Below are positions 51,415 through 58,346 of a DNA stretch of 64,000 nt, piece after piece (the stretch's first letter is position 1; each line of letters opens with the position of its first letter). A program made the translations under genes and the position numbers. Source of the stretch: Nocardioides panacisoli (GTDB lineage Bacteria; Actinomycetota; Actinomycetes; Propionibacteriales; Nocardioidaceae). The stretch is from positions 2,852,001 through 2,916,000 of the forward strand of contig NZ_CP080409.1 of the NCBI RefSeq assembly GCF_019448235.1. The letters are read 5' to 3'. The notes under the pieces are model-generated. The model did not search any database and was not told the origin of the DNA. It saw only the letters and a program-made list of their open reading frames with translations.

Positions 51415-51657
51415 ATGGCGAGCCAGGACTACGAGGTCTACCGGCCCCCGGCCCACCCGGTGCCGGAGGCGCCGCGCACCCCTGCGCCGCGCCGGCACCA
51501 CCCGGTCGGGTTCTGCGGTGGCGGACCGGCGACCCACCACTGGATGAAGGTCGTCACCATCTGCGTGGTGATCTGGGCTGCCACCGGCGGCGGCTACTTC
51601 TGGCCGATGTGGGTGATGATCGGCCTGGGCATCCCGATCCTCCTCGGCCGCCGCTGA
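51415..51657 (+). CDS. Small membrane protein of unknown function
   Basis: 80 residues. An N-terminal Pro/Arg/His-rich cytoplasmic segment (VYRPPAHPVPEAPRTPAPRRHHP) is followed by two hydrophobic stretches (about 44-57 and 63-75) joined by YFWP, ending GLGIPILLGRR. It resembles short actinobacterial proteins with a 2TM or single hairpin anchor (DUF-type, often near DesK kinases). Two His lie next to the first helix (THHWMK). ATG at 51415 has GGGGG upstream. Function unknown; regulation may use the palindrome at 51367. Confidence 0.7.
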   Translation: MASQDYEVYRPPAHPVPEAPRTPAPRRHHPVGFCGGGPATHHWMKVVTICVVIWAATGGGYFWPMWVMIGLGIPILLGRR

Positions 51658-51691
51658 GGCCCCGCGGCAGGGGCGCCGCCCGCACGCCGGG

Positions 51692-52693
51692 TCAGGAGTC
51701 GATGCTGGACATGTCCCCGTAGCGCTCACCCACGACGGCGTCGCGCGGGACCGCCCGCTCGAGCGCGTCGAGGTCCGCCCCCGTCAGGTCGACCGCGGCG
51801 GCGTCGACGTTCTCCTCGAGGTAGCGCACGCGCTTGGTGCCGGGGATCGGGGCGACGTCCTCACCCTGGGCCAGCACCCACGCCAGCGCCAGCTGCCCCG
51901 GGGTGCAGCCCTTCGTGGTCGCGATCTCGCGGACCTGCTCGACCAGACGGAGGTTGGCGTCGAGCGCCTCACCCTGGAACCGCGGGAAGTACGCCGACCG
52001 GCGGCGGTCGCGATCGCCCGTGGCGCCGGCGTCGGCACTGATCGCACCGGTCAGCAGGCCACGCCCCAGCGGGGAGTAGGGCACCAGGCCGATGCCGAGC
52101 TCGCGGACCGTGGGGAGGATCTCCTCCTCCAGGTCGCGGGTGAACAGGGAGTACTCGGTCTGCAGGGCGGTGATCGGGTGCACGGCGTGGGCGCGCCGGA
52201 TCGTCTCGGGTGCGGCCTCGGAGAGGCCGAGGTGGCGCACCTTGCCGGCCTCGACCAGCTCGGCCATCGCGCCCACGGTCTCCTCGATCGGCACGGACTG
52301 GTCGACGCGGTGCTGGTAGTAGAGGTCGATGTGGTCGACGCCGAGGCGCTGCAACGACGCGTCGCAGGAGGCGCGGACGTACTCGGGACTGCCGTTGATG
52401 CCGACCATGGTGCCGTCGGGGAGTCGCTCGTTGCCGAACTTGGTGGCGAGCTGCACCTCGTCGCGGCGGCCGGCGATGGCCTTCCCGACGAGCTTCTCGT
52501 TGGTGAAGGGGCCGTACATGTCGGCGGTGTCGAGGAAGGTCACGCCCAGGTCGAGCGCGCGGTGGATGGTGTCGGTGCCGCCCTGCTCGTCGGGGGTGCC
52601 GTAGAACTCCGACATCCCCATGCAGCCCAGGCCGAGGGCGCTGACGGTCAGCGGGGAGGTGGTGCCGAGCGTGCGGGTCTTGATCTGTGTCAT
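51692..52693 (-). CDS. Aldo/keto reductase
   Basis: 333 residues, AKR family (YajO/perakine-like). The barrel begins [24 protein letters not shown], catalytic Asp and Tyr are in [18 protein letters not shown], Lys in LATKFGNE and His in DLYYQHRVD; the NADPH-binding C terminus is [18 protein letters not shown]. It reduces aldehydes or ketones. ATG at 52693. The gene follows the MerR gene (42 nt apart) on the same strand, and a 26-nt MerR-type operator sits in between, so it is very probably induced through MerR. Confidence 0.92.
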   Translation of the reverse strand: MTQIKTRTLGTTSPLTVSALGLGCMGMSEFYGTPDEQGGTDTIHRALDLGVTFLDTADMYGPFTNEKLVGKAIAGRRDEVQLATKFGNERLPDGTMVGINGSPEYVRASCDASLQRLGVDHIDLYYQHRVDQSVPIEETVGAMAELVEAGKVRHLGLSEAAPETIRRAHAVHPITALQTEYSLFTRDLEEEILPTVRELGIGLVPYSPLGRGLLTGAISADAGATGDRDRRRSAYFPRFQGEALDANLRLVEQVREIATTKGCTPGQLALAWVLAQGEDVAPIPGTKRVRYLEENVDAAAVDLTGADLDALERAVPRDAVVGERYGDMSSIDS

Positions 52694-52709
52694 GGCCGCC
52701 ACTCTTCGC

Positions 52710-52732
52710 CTTCGAGTGCGCTCGAAGTCAAG
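52710..52732. promoter_or_regulatory. MerR operator/promoter of the aldo/keto reductase
   Basis: Perfect dyad CTTCGAG-TGCG-CTCGAAG (52710-52727); read on the minus strand it is preceded by CTTGACTT, a strong -35 (TTGAC). The arrangement with a dyad between -35 and -10 is classic MerR activation. Partner site at 53128-53147. Confidence 0.85.
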
Positions 52733-52734
52733 TC

Positions 52735-53109
52735 TCACTCGGCCGGGGCCGTGATTCCCTCGTAGAGCGCGATCTTGTAGTCGATGGCGCGCAGGTGGGA
52801 GGTCACCTCGGCGAGCTGCTGCTCGACCAGCTCGCGGTGGGTGAGCAGCAGTGCGAGGCGCTCGGCCTCGTTGCCCTCGCCCTCGCGCACCAGGGCGGCG
52901 TACCGACGCACGTCACGGATGGGCATGCCGGTCGCACGGAGCCGGACGACCATCTGGATCCAACGCAGGTCCTCGTCGGTGTAGCGGCGGTGGCCCGAGG
53001 GGGCTCGTTCCACGCCGTGGAGCAGCAGCCCGTCGCGCTCGTAGTAGCGCAGGGTGTGGGCGGTGAGGCCGGTGCGCTCGGCGGCCTCGGTGATGCTCAC
53101 GCTGGTCAT
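52735..53109 (-). CDS. MerR-family transcriptional regulator (AKR-linked)
   Basis: 124 residues: [47 protein letters not shown] (HTH and wing, about 4-50) then the dimer coiled coil ([28 protein letters not shown]). There are no Cys, so it is not a metal- or SoxR-type sensor; the family is like those that activate aldo/keto reductases under carbonyl stress (AdhR-type in Bacillus). ATG at 53109. Both its own promoter and the next gene's carry the same dyad, showing autoregulation. Confidence 0.9.
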   Translation of the reverse strand: MTSVSITEAAERTGLTAHTLRYYERDGLLLHGVERAPSGHRRYTDEDLRWIQMVVRLRATGMPIRDVRRYAALVREGEGNEAERLALLLTHRELVEQQLAEVTSHLRAIDYKIALYEGITAPAE

Positions 53110-53127
53110 CGGCCCATCCCAGACTGA

Positions 53128-53147
53128 GAGTGCACTCCAAGTCAAGG
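53128..53147. promoter_or_regulatory. MerR operator upstream of the MerR gene
   Basis: GAGTGCACTC (53128-53137) is a perfect palindrome, and on the minus strand CTTGACTT (TTGACT -35) precedes it. The CTTGACTTsGAGyGCACTC string is shared with the site at 52710-52732. Confidence 0.8.
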
Positions 53148-53169
53148 CTCGGATCGCCGTGCCTCCGGG

Positions 53170-54171
53170 TCAGCCCGTGGTCCCACCGCGGCCACTCCGG
53201 TCCCGGTACTGGCCGGGCGTCGTGCCGCGCCAGCGGCGGAAGGCGCGGCTGAAGGCGGTCTCGTCGGAGTAGCCGAGCCGCGCGGCGACGTCGACCACCC
53301 GGTCGCCGCGGTCCAGCGCCCGCACCGCGATGTCGGCCAGCGCCCGCTCCCGCACCGCCTTGAAGGTCAGGCCCTCCTCGCCCAGCAGCCGGTTGAGGTG
53401 GCGGCTGCTCACCGCCAGCTCGGCGGCGACCCGGTCCCGGCCCCAGTCGGGGTGCTCCCGCACGACCTGCTGCACCCGCGGCCCCGGGCCGGCCGCGTCC
53501 AGGCCCGCGAGGGTGCGGTCGACCAGCTCGCGGAGGTGGTCGTGCAGCGCCGGGTTGGCCTGCACCAGCGGCAGGTCGAGCTGGTCGGCGTCGCACACCA
53601 GGGCGTCGTACGCCGCGGCGAAGCGGACCGGGGCCCCGAGCTCGGCTTCGTACTCCTCGGCCGGCGCGAGCGGCTCGTGGGTGAAGGCGACGGCCACGGC
53701 CCCGAACCGCCCGCCGGTCGCCCACCGGGCCAGGTGCAGCAGGCTCGCCAGCACCGCCTCGGTGCGCTCGCGGTGCCGCGTGGTCCGTGGATGGGTGTAC
53801 TCCGCCCGCACCGGCGCGACGTCGCGCCGCAGCTCGAAGCTTCCCTCCCCGATGACCGGCACGTACGCCGCCAGCTCCTCCAGCGCCTCGCCCAGGGTGT
53901 CGCAGGTCGCGAGCAGCACGCCGGGGCTGTCCAGGTGCCCCACCTCGATCCGGCGGCCCAGGCGCAGCCCGGCGAGCGGGTCGCCGGAGCCGGCGCAGTA
54001 GGCCTCCCACAGCTCGTCCTGCCAGGCCAGCGGGACGCGCTCGGCGCCGCGGACCCGGGCGGCTAGGTCGGCGGGCAGGGCGACGCCGTCGTGCTCGGCG
54101 GCCTGGAGGAGGGCGCGGGCGTAGTGCGTCGTGACGCCCCGGCTGCCGCCGCTGCCCTCCACCGTGGTCAT
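53170..54171 (-). CDS. AraC-family regulator (OruR-like)
   Basis: 333 residues. An N-terminal Arabinose_bd-type effector domain (about 15-200; VPLAWQDELWEAYC, VLLATCDTLGEALEELAAYVPVIGEGSFEL) and a C-terminal AraC HTH (about 240-325; AELAVSSRHLNRLLGEEGLTFKAVRE, AARLGYSDETAFSRAFRRWRGTTPGQYR). The family activates catabolic genes in response to amino acids, steroids or other small acids. ATG at 54171. It is divergent from the four-gene monooxygenase operon with 92 nt between starts, so that operon is its likely target. Confidence 0.9.
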   Translation of the reverse strand: MTTVEGSGGSRGVTTHYARALLQAAEHDGVALPADLAARVRGAERVPLAWQDELWEAYCAGSGDPLAGLRLGRRIEVGHLDSPGVLLATCDTLGEALEELAAYVPVIGEGSFELRRDVAPVRAEYTHPRTTRHRERTEAVLASLLHLARWATGGRFGAVAVAFTHEPLAPAEEYEAELGAPVRFAAAYDALVCDADQLDLPLVQANPALHDHLRELVDRTLAGLDAAGPGPRVQQVVREHPDWGRDRVAAELAVSSRHLNRLLGEEGLTFKAVRERALADIAVRALDRGDRVVDVAARLGYSDETAFSRAFRRWRGTTPGQYRDRSGRGGTTG

Positions 54172-54233
54172 GTCCCCGATTGTCGCCGGTCCTGTCCCGT
54201 TCCGCCGAGTGACGTGGCGCGGTGCGCACTACG

Positions 54234-54247
54234 GTGACGTGCGTCAC
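54234..54247. promoter_or_regulatory. GTGACG/CGTCAC dyad before the monooxygenase operon
   Basis: GTGACG (54234-54239) and CGTCAC (54242-54247) around TG form a 14-nt dyad ending 16 nt before the flavin monooxygenase ATG. Near-copies (GTGACG at 54209) occur 25 nt upstream. Possibly the AraC-type target or a CRP/GntR site. Confidence 0.4.
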
Positions 54248-54263
54248 GGAGGAGAGGGACCGG

Positions 54264-55634
54264 ATGAGTGCTCACACGACCGCGCCCTGCTACGCGATCA
54301 TCGGTGCCGGACCGATGGGGCTGGCGGCCGCGCGCAACCTGCAGCGGGCGGGGCTGGACTTCGTCGGGCTCGAGCTGCACGACGACGTCGGCGGGTTGTG
54401 GGACATCGACAACCCGCACAGCACGATGTACGAGAGCGCGCACCTGATCTCCTCGCGCCGGATGACGGAGTTCGTCGAGTTCCCGATGGCCGACGGGGCG
54501 GCGGCGTACCCCCACCACCGGGAGGTCCGCTCCTACCTCGCGGCGTACGCCGACCACTTCGGCCTGCGCGACCACTTCGAGTTCGGCACCCGGGTGGTGG
54601 CGATGGTGCCCGACGGGGACGGGTGGCTGCTGACGACCGAGACCACCGAGGGACGCCGGGAGCGCTGGTTCGACGGCGTCCTCATCGCCAGCGGCACCCT
54701 GCACCGACCGCACCGGCCCGAGCTGCCCGGGAGCTTCGCGGGGGAGCTGCTGCACTCCTCGGACTACCGCACCCCGGAGGTGTTCGCGGGCAAGCGGGTG
54801 CTGATCGTCGGGTGCGGCAACTCCGGTGCCGACATCGCCGTCGACGCGGTGCACCGGGCCGCGTCGGTCGACCTGAGCGTGCGCCGCGGCTACCACTTCC
54901 TGCCCAAGTTCGTCGCCGGGCGACCGATCGACACCCTCGGCGGCGCCCTGCCGCTGCCGCGTGCGGTCAAGCAGCGCGTCGACGCCGCCCTGGTCCGCGC
55001 CGTCGCCGGGCGTCCCAGCGACTTCGGGCTGCCCGACCCCGACTACCGGCTCTACGAGTCGCACCCGGTCATCAACTCCTTGGTGCTGCACCACCTGGGG
55101 CACGGCGACATCACCGCCCGCCGTGACGTCGCCGACATCGACGGCCACACCGTGCACTTCGCCGACGGCGAGTGCGGCGACTACGACCTGGTGCTGCTCG
55201 CAACCGGCTACGAGCTGGACTACCCCTACGTGGACCGTGCCGAGCTCAACTGGCCCGAGGAGGCGGACGCGCCGCGGCTCTACCTCAACGTCTTCCACCC
55301 AGAGCGCGACAACCTCTTCATGATGGGCATGGTCGAGGCCGCGGGCCTGGGCTGGGAGGGACGCAACCAGCAGGCGCGCCTGGTCGCCGGCTACCTGCGC
55401 CACCGCCTCGCCGGCACCGCGGCCGCGGACGCGTTCGACCGCACCAAGCGGGTCCACGCGACCGAGCGCGTCGACGGCGGCTACGACTACCTCCAGCTGG
55501 CGCGGATGGCGTACTACGTCAACAAGGCCGCCTACCTCGACGCGGTCGCCGGGCACCTGACCGACCTCGACCCCGACCTCGCGCCCCGACCCGCGGCGTA
55601 CGCCGCCGCCCCGCTGGACGGGGTCACCCGGTGA
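54264..55634 (+). CDS. Flavin-containing monooxygenase
   Basis: 456 residues. FAD Rossmann loop IIGAGPMGLAAARN near the N terminus, the FMO signature FAGELLHSSDYRTPEVF (FxGxxxHxxxY), NADPH loop VLIVGCGNSGADIAVDA and the late ATGYELDYP. It adds oxygen to a soft nucleophile, or to ketones if of Baeyer-Villiger type; the fingerprint is that of FMO rather than BVMO. ATG at 54264 has GGAGGAGAGGG. First gene of an operon with a BASS transporter, an epimerase-like SDR and another SDR, under the divergent AraC regulator; terpenoid or steroid catabolism is one reading. Confidence 0.9.
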   Translation: MSAHTTAPCYAIIGAGPMGLAAARNLQRAGLDFVGLELHDDVGGLWDIDNPHSTMYESAHLISSRRMTEFVEFPMADGAAAYPHHREVRSYLAAYADHFGLRDHFEFGTRVVAMVPDGDGWLLTTETTEGRRERWFDGVLIASGTLHRPHRPELPGSFAGELLHSSDYRTPEVFAGKRVLIVGCGNSGADIAVDAVHRAASVDLSVRRGYHFLPKFVAGRPIDTLGGALPLPRAVKQRVDAALVRAVAGRPSDFGLPDPDYRLYESHPVINSLVLHHLGHGDITARRDVADIDGHTVHFADGECGDYDLVLLATGYELDYPYVDRAELNWPEEADAPRLYLNVFHPERDNLFMMGMVEAAGLGWEGRNQQARLVAGYLRHRLAGTAAADAFDRTKRVHATERVDGGYDYLQLARMAYYVNKAAYLDAVAGHLTDLDPDLAPRPAAYAAAPLDGVTR

Positions 55635-55647
55635 CGGAGGTCGCCCC

Positions 55648-56568
55648 ATGAACGAGATCGCGCTGCCCGACCTCACGGTGCTCAACGTCCTGCTGGCGTT
55701 CATGATGTTCGGTGTCGCCCTGACGCTGCGCGCCGAGGACTTCCGGCGGGTGCTGCGTGCGCCGCTCGCCCCCGCGGCGGGCCTGGTCGCGCAGTTCCTG
55801 CTGCTGCCCGCCGGCACCTGCCTGGCGACGTACTTGCTCGACATCGACCCCGAGCTCGCGCTGGGCATGATCCTGGTCGCGTCCTGCCCGGGCGGCACGT
55901 TCTCCAACGCGCTGACCTGGCTGGGCCGGGGCAACGTCGCGGTCTCGGTCTCGATGACGGCCGTCTCCAGCCTCGCCGCGACCGTGCTGACGCCGCTGAA
56001 CTTCGCGCTCTACGGCAGCCTCAACCCGCGCACCCGCGAGCTGATGACCGACATCGACGTCGACCGGGTCAACCTGCTGCTGCTCGTGCTGCTGGTGCTG
56101 GGCCTGCCGATGCTGGCGGGCTCGATGATCGGCTCACGGTTCCCGCGGTTCGCCGGCCGCAGCGAGAAGCCGCTGCGGCTGACCTCGGTGCTGGTCTTCC
56201 TCGCGTTCGTGGCGATCGCGTTCGGCAACAACCTGGACCTCTTCCTGGACCAGTTCCACACCTTCTTCTGGCTCGTCGTGGCCCACAACGCCTTCGCCCT
56301 GGTGCTGGGGTGGGCGATCGCCCGCGGCCTCCGGCTCCCGGTCAGCGACCGGCGTGCCGTCACCCTCGAGGTCGGCATCCAGAACTCCGGCCTCGGCCTG
56401 GTCATCGGCTTCACCTTCTTCCCCGAGCTCGGCGGCGTGCTGCTGATCGCCGCGTTCTGGGGCGTGTGGCACCTGGTCGCCGGCCTGACCCTCGCCCAGG
56501 TGTGGTCGCGCCGGCCGCTGCCTGCCGACGACCCGTTCGTCCTCGCCGCCCCGGAGGTGCGCTCGTGA
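55648..56568 (+). CDS. Bile acid:sodium symporter family (BASS) transporter
   Basis: 306 residues, about ten hydrophobic segments. It has the BASS core motifs ASCPGGTFSNALTWLGRGNVAVSVSMTA and LEVGIQNSGLGLVIG (the crossed discontinuous helices of ASBT-like carriers). It imports an organic acid with sodium; bile acids, pantoate or similar carboxylates are typical. Its ATG at 55648 has GGAGG at 8 nt. It lies 13 nt after the monooxygenase gene and its stop overlaps the epimerase start by 4 nt. The substrate is probably the acid degraded by the operon. Confidence 0.9.
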   Translation: MNEIALPDLTVLNVLLAFMMFGVALTLRAEDFRRVLRAPLAPAAGLVAQFLLLPAGTCLATYLLDIDPELALGMILVASCPGGTFSNALTWLGRGNVAVSVSMTAVSSLAATVLTPLNFALYGSLNPRTRELMTDIDVDRVNLLLLVLLVLGLPMLAGSMIGSRFPRFAGRSEKPLRLTSVLVFLAFVAIAFGNNLDLFLDQFHTFFWLVVAHNAFALVLGWAIARGLRLPVSDRRAVTLEVGIQNSGLGLVIGFTFFPELGGVLLIAAFWGVWHLVAGLTLAQVWSRRPLPADDPFVLAAPEVRS

Positions 56569-57509
56569 ACGCCCCACGCGTCCTGGTCACCGGTGCCGCC
56601 GGCTACCTCGGCCGCCAGCTCGCCAACCGTCTCGCCACGGCGGGGTACGACGTCCGCGGCGTCGACGTCGTGCCGCGTGACCGGGTCGCGGGGCCGGTCG
56701 ACTTCGACCTGCACCAGCTCGACGTGCGCGACCCGCGGCTGGCCGACCTGGTCGCCGAGCACCAGAGCACCCACGTCGTGCACCTCGCCTCGATCCTGCA
56801 GGCCTCGCGGGACCGGCAGCGCGACTTCGACATCGACGTCAACGGCACCCGCAACGTGCTCGACGCCTGTCTCGCGGCCGGCGTCGGCCACCTGACGGTG
56901 ACCAGTTCGGGCGCGGCGTACGGCTATCACCCGGACAACCCGTCGTGGATCGACGAGGGCGACCCGCTGCGCGGCAACCCGGAGTTCGCCTACAGCGACC
57001 ACAAGCGGCAGATGGAGGAGCTCCTGGCGCGCTACCGCCAGGAACATCCCGAGCTCCGCCAGCTGGTGCTGCGGCCGGGCACCGTGCTCGGTGCCACCAC
57101 CGCCAACCAGATCACCGGCCTGCTCACGGGCCGTCGCGTGCTCGCGCTGCGGGGGAGCGCCTCGCCCTTCGTCCTGGTGTGGGACGAGGACGTGCTCGCG
57201 ATCCTGCAGCAGGGCGTGGAGCGCTCCACCGTCGGCTGCTTCAACGTCGCCGGCGACGGCGCCCTGACGATGGCCGAGATCGCCGACCGGCTCGACAAGC
57301 CGCTGCTGCGCCTGCCGGTCGGCGTGGTCAGGGCCGGGCTCCGGGTGCAGCGGTGGCTGGGCAAGCCGGTCGGGCCGGAGCAGGTGGCGTTCCTGCAGTA
57401 CCGCCCGGTCCTGTCCAACCGGCGCCTGAAGGAGGGCTTCGGCTACACCCCGCGCAAGACCACCGCCGAGGTCCTCGACCACTTCATGGCTGCGCAGGAG
57501 GGCCGATGA
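56565..57509 (+). CDS. NAD-dependent epimerase/dehydratase-type SDR
   Basis: 314 residues of the extended SDR class. NAD loop VTGAAGYLGRQLA (about 7-19), conserved Ser/Tyr/Lys: TSSGAAYG and YSDHK with Tyr143 and Lys147. A C-terminal substrate domain follows. The GxxGxxG and YxxxK pair are intact, so it is an active NAD(P) dehydrogenase or epimerase; the substrate is probably a steroid- or terpenoid-like alcohol given the neighbours. GTG at 56565 overlaps the transporter stop as GTGA, and the stop overlaps the next ATG as ATGA. Confidence 0.88.
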   Translation: MNAPRVLVTGAAGYLGRQLANRLATAGYDVRGVDVVPRDRVAGPVDFDLHQLDVRDPRLADLVAEHQSTHVVHLASILQASRDRQRDFDIDVNGTRNVLDACLAAGVGHLTVTSSGAAYGYHPDNPSWIDEGDPLRGNPEFAYSDHKRQMEELLARYRQEHPELRQLVLRPGTVLGATTANQITGLLTGRRVLALRGSASPFVLVWDEDVLAILQQGVERSTVGCFNVAGDGALTMAEIADRLDKPLLRLPVGVVRAGLRVQRWLGKPVGPEQVAFLQYRPVLSNRRLKEGFGYTPRKTTAEVLDHFMAAQEGR

Positions 57510-58291
57510 CGGTCGTGCTCGTCACCGGCGCCGCGTCCGGACTGGGCTGGGCGATGGCGCGCCACTGGTACGCCGCGGGCCACCGCCTCGTGCTGGCCGA
57601 CGTCGACGCCGACGCGCTCGCCGCGCGGGAGGCCGAGCTGGACGACGCCGACCGGGTGCTGACGGTCGTGGCCGACGTGACCGAGGCCGACGACGTGGAC
57701 CGCCTCGTCGCCGCGACCCGGGAGCGGTTCGGCGGCCTCGACGTGCTCGTCAACAACGCCGGCATCACCCACCGCTCCGCGGCGCACCGCACCGATCCGG
57801 CCGTCTTCCGCCGCGTGATGGCGGTGGACTGGCAGGGCCCGGTCGAGCTCACGCTCGCCGCGCTGCCGCTGCTGCGCGAGAGCCGCGGCACCGTGGTCTG
57901 CATCGGCTCCATGGCCGGCTGGATGCCGGTGCCGGGCCGGGCGGCGTACGGCGCGGCGAAGTCGGCGCTGGGCCAGTTCTTCGAGGTGCTGCGCCTGGAG
58001 GTCGCCGAGGACGGGGTCGGCGTGCTGCTGGTCTACCCCAGCTTCCTGGACACCCCGATCGAGGCGCACGCCCTCGGCGAGGACGGCCGGCCGACGCAGC
58101 GGCCGCGGTCCACGCTCGGCCGGCTGCGCTCGGCGGAGGACACTGCGGCGCTGGTGGACGAGGCGCTGCGCTCTGGCAGGGAGCGGGTGTTCCCCGACCG
58201 GGCGACGTGGGTCGCGAGCCTGTTGTGGCGTTTGGCGCCGGCCGTCTACCAGCGGCAGGTGCGGCGCCGGTTCGCCGCCGACCTGCACTGA
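57506..58291 (+). CDS. Short-chain dehydrogenase/reductase
   Basis: 261 residues, classical SDR. TGAASGLG (7-14) binds the cofactor, NNAG is present (LVNNAGITH), and the catalytic triad is Ser135, Tyr148, Lys152 (YGAAK). The C-terminal tail (about 225-261) carries basic, amphipathic residues (RRFAADLH), suggesting membrane association. It would oxidise a secondary alcohol in the same pathway. ATG at 57506 overlaps the previous stop. Its stop codon lies in the first unit of the 10-nt tandem repeat at 58281-58310. Confidence 0.9.
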   Translation: MTVVLVTGAASGLGWAMARHWYAAGHRLVLADVDADALAAREAELDDADRVLTVVADVTEADDVDRLVAATRERFGGLDVLVNNAGITHRSAAHRTDPAVFRRVMAVDWQGPVELTLAALPLLRESRGTVVCIGSMAGWMPVPGRAAYGAAKSALGQFFEVLRLEVAEDGVGVLLVYPSFLDTPIEAHALGEDGRPTQRPRSTLGRLRSAEDTAALVDEALRSGRERVFPDRATWVASLLWRLAPAVYQRQVRRRFAADLH

Positions 58292-58310
58292 CCTGCACTG
58301 ACCTGCGCTG
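58281..58310. repeat. Three tandem 10-nt repeats at the SDR stop
   Basis: ACCTGCACTG, ACCTGCACTG, ACCTGCGCTG. The first copy contains the last codons and stop (CTG CAC TGA) of the SDR gene, the others are downstream; slippage here would lengthen the intergenic region, not the protein. Confidence 0.8.
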
Positions 58311-58346
58311 ACCCGGGCGTCGGCGGCCGCTGGTAGACAGGCGGCC

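Noticed and set aside
48486..51416. A 976-codon open frame on the minus strand across the M13 peptidase and GH43 genes
   Set aside because: Antisense to a complete M13 peptidase with an intact HExxH site; composition is low-complexity and no ribosome-binding site or family motif is visible.
54264..58291. A Baeyer-Villiger monooxygenase steroid operon
   Set aside because: The signature FAGELLHSSDYR matches FMO, and the longer BVMO fingerprint is not evident; steroid ring enzymes are missing, so only a general catabolic operon is claimed.
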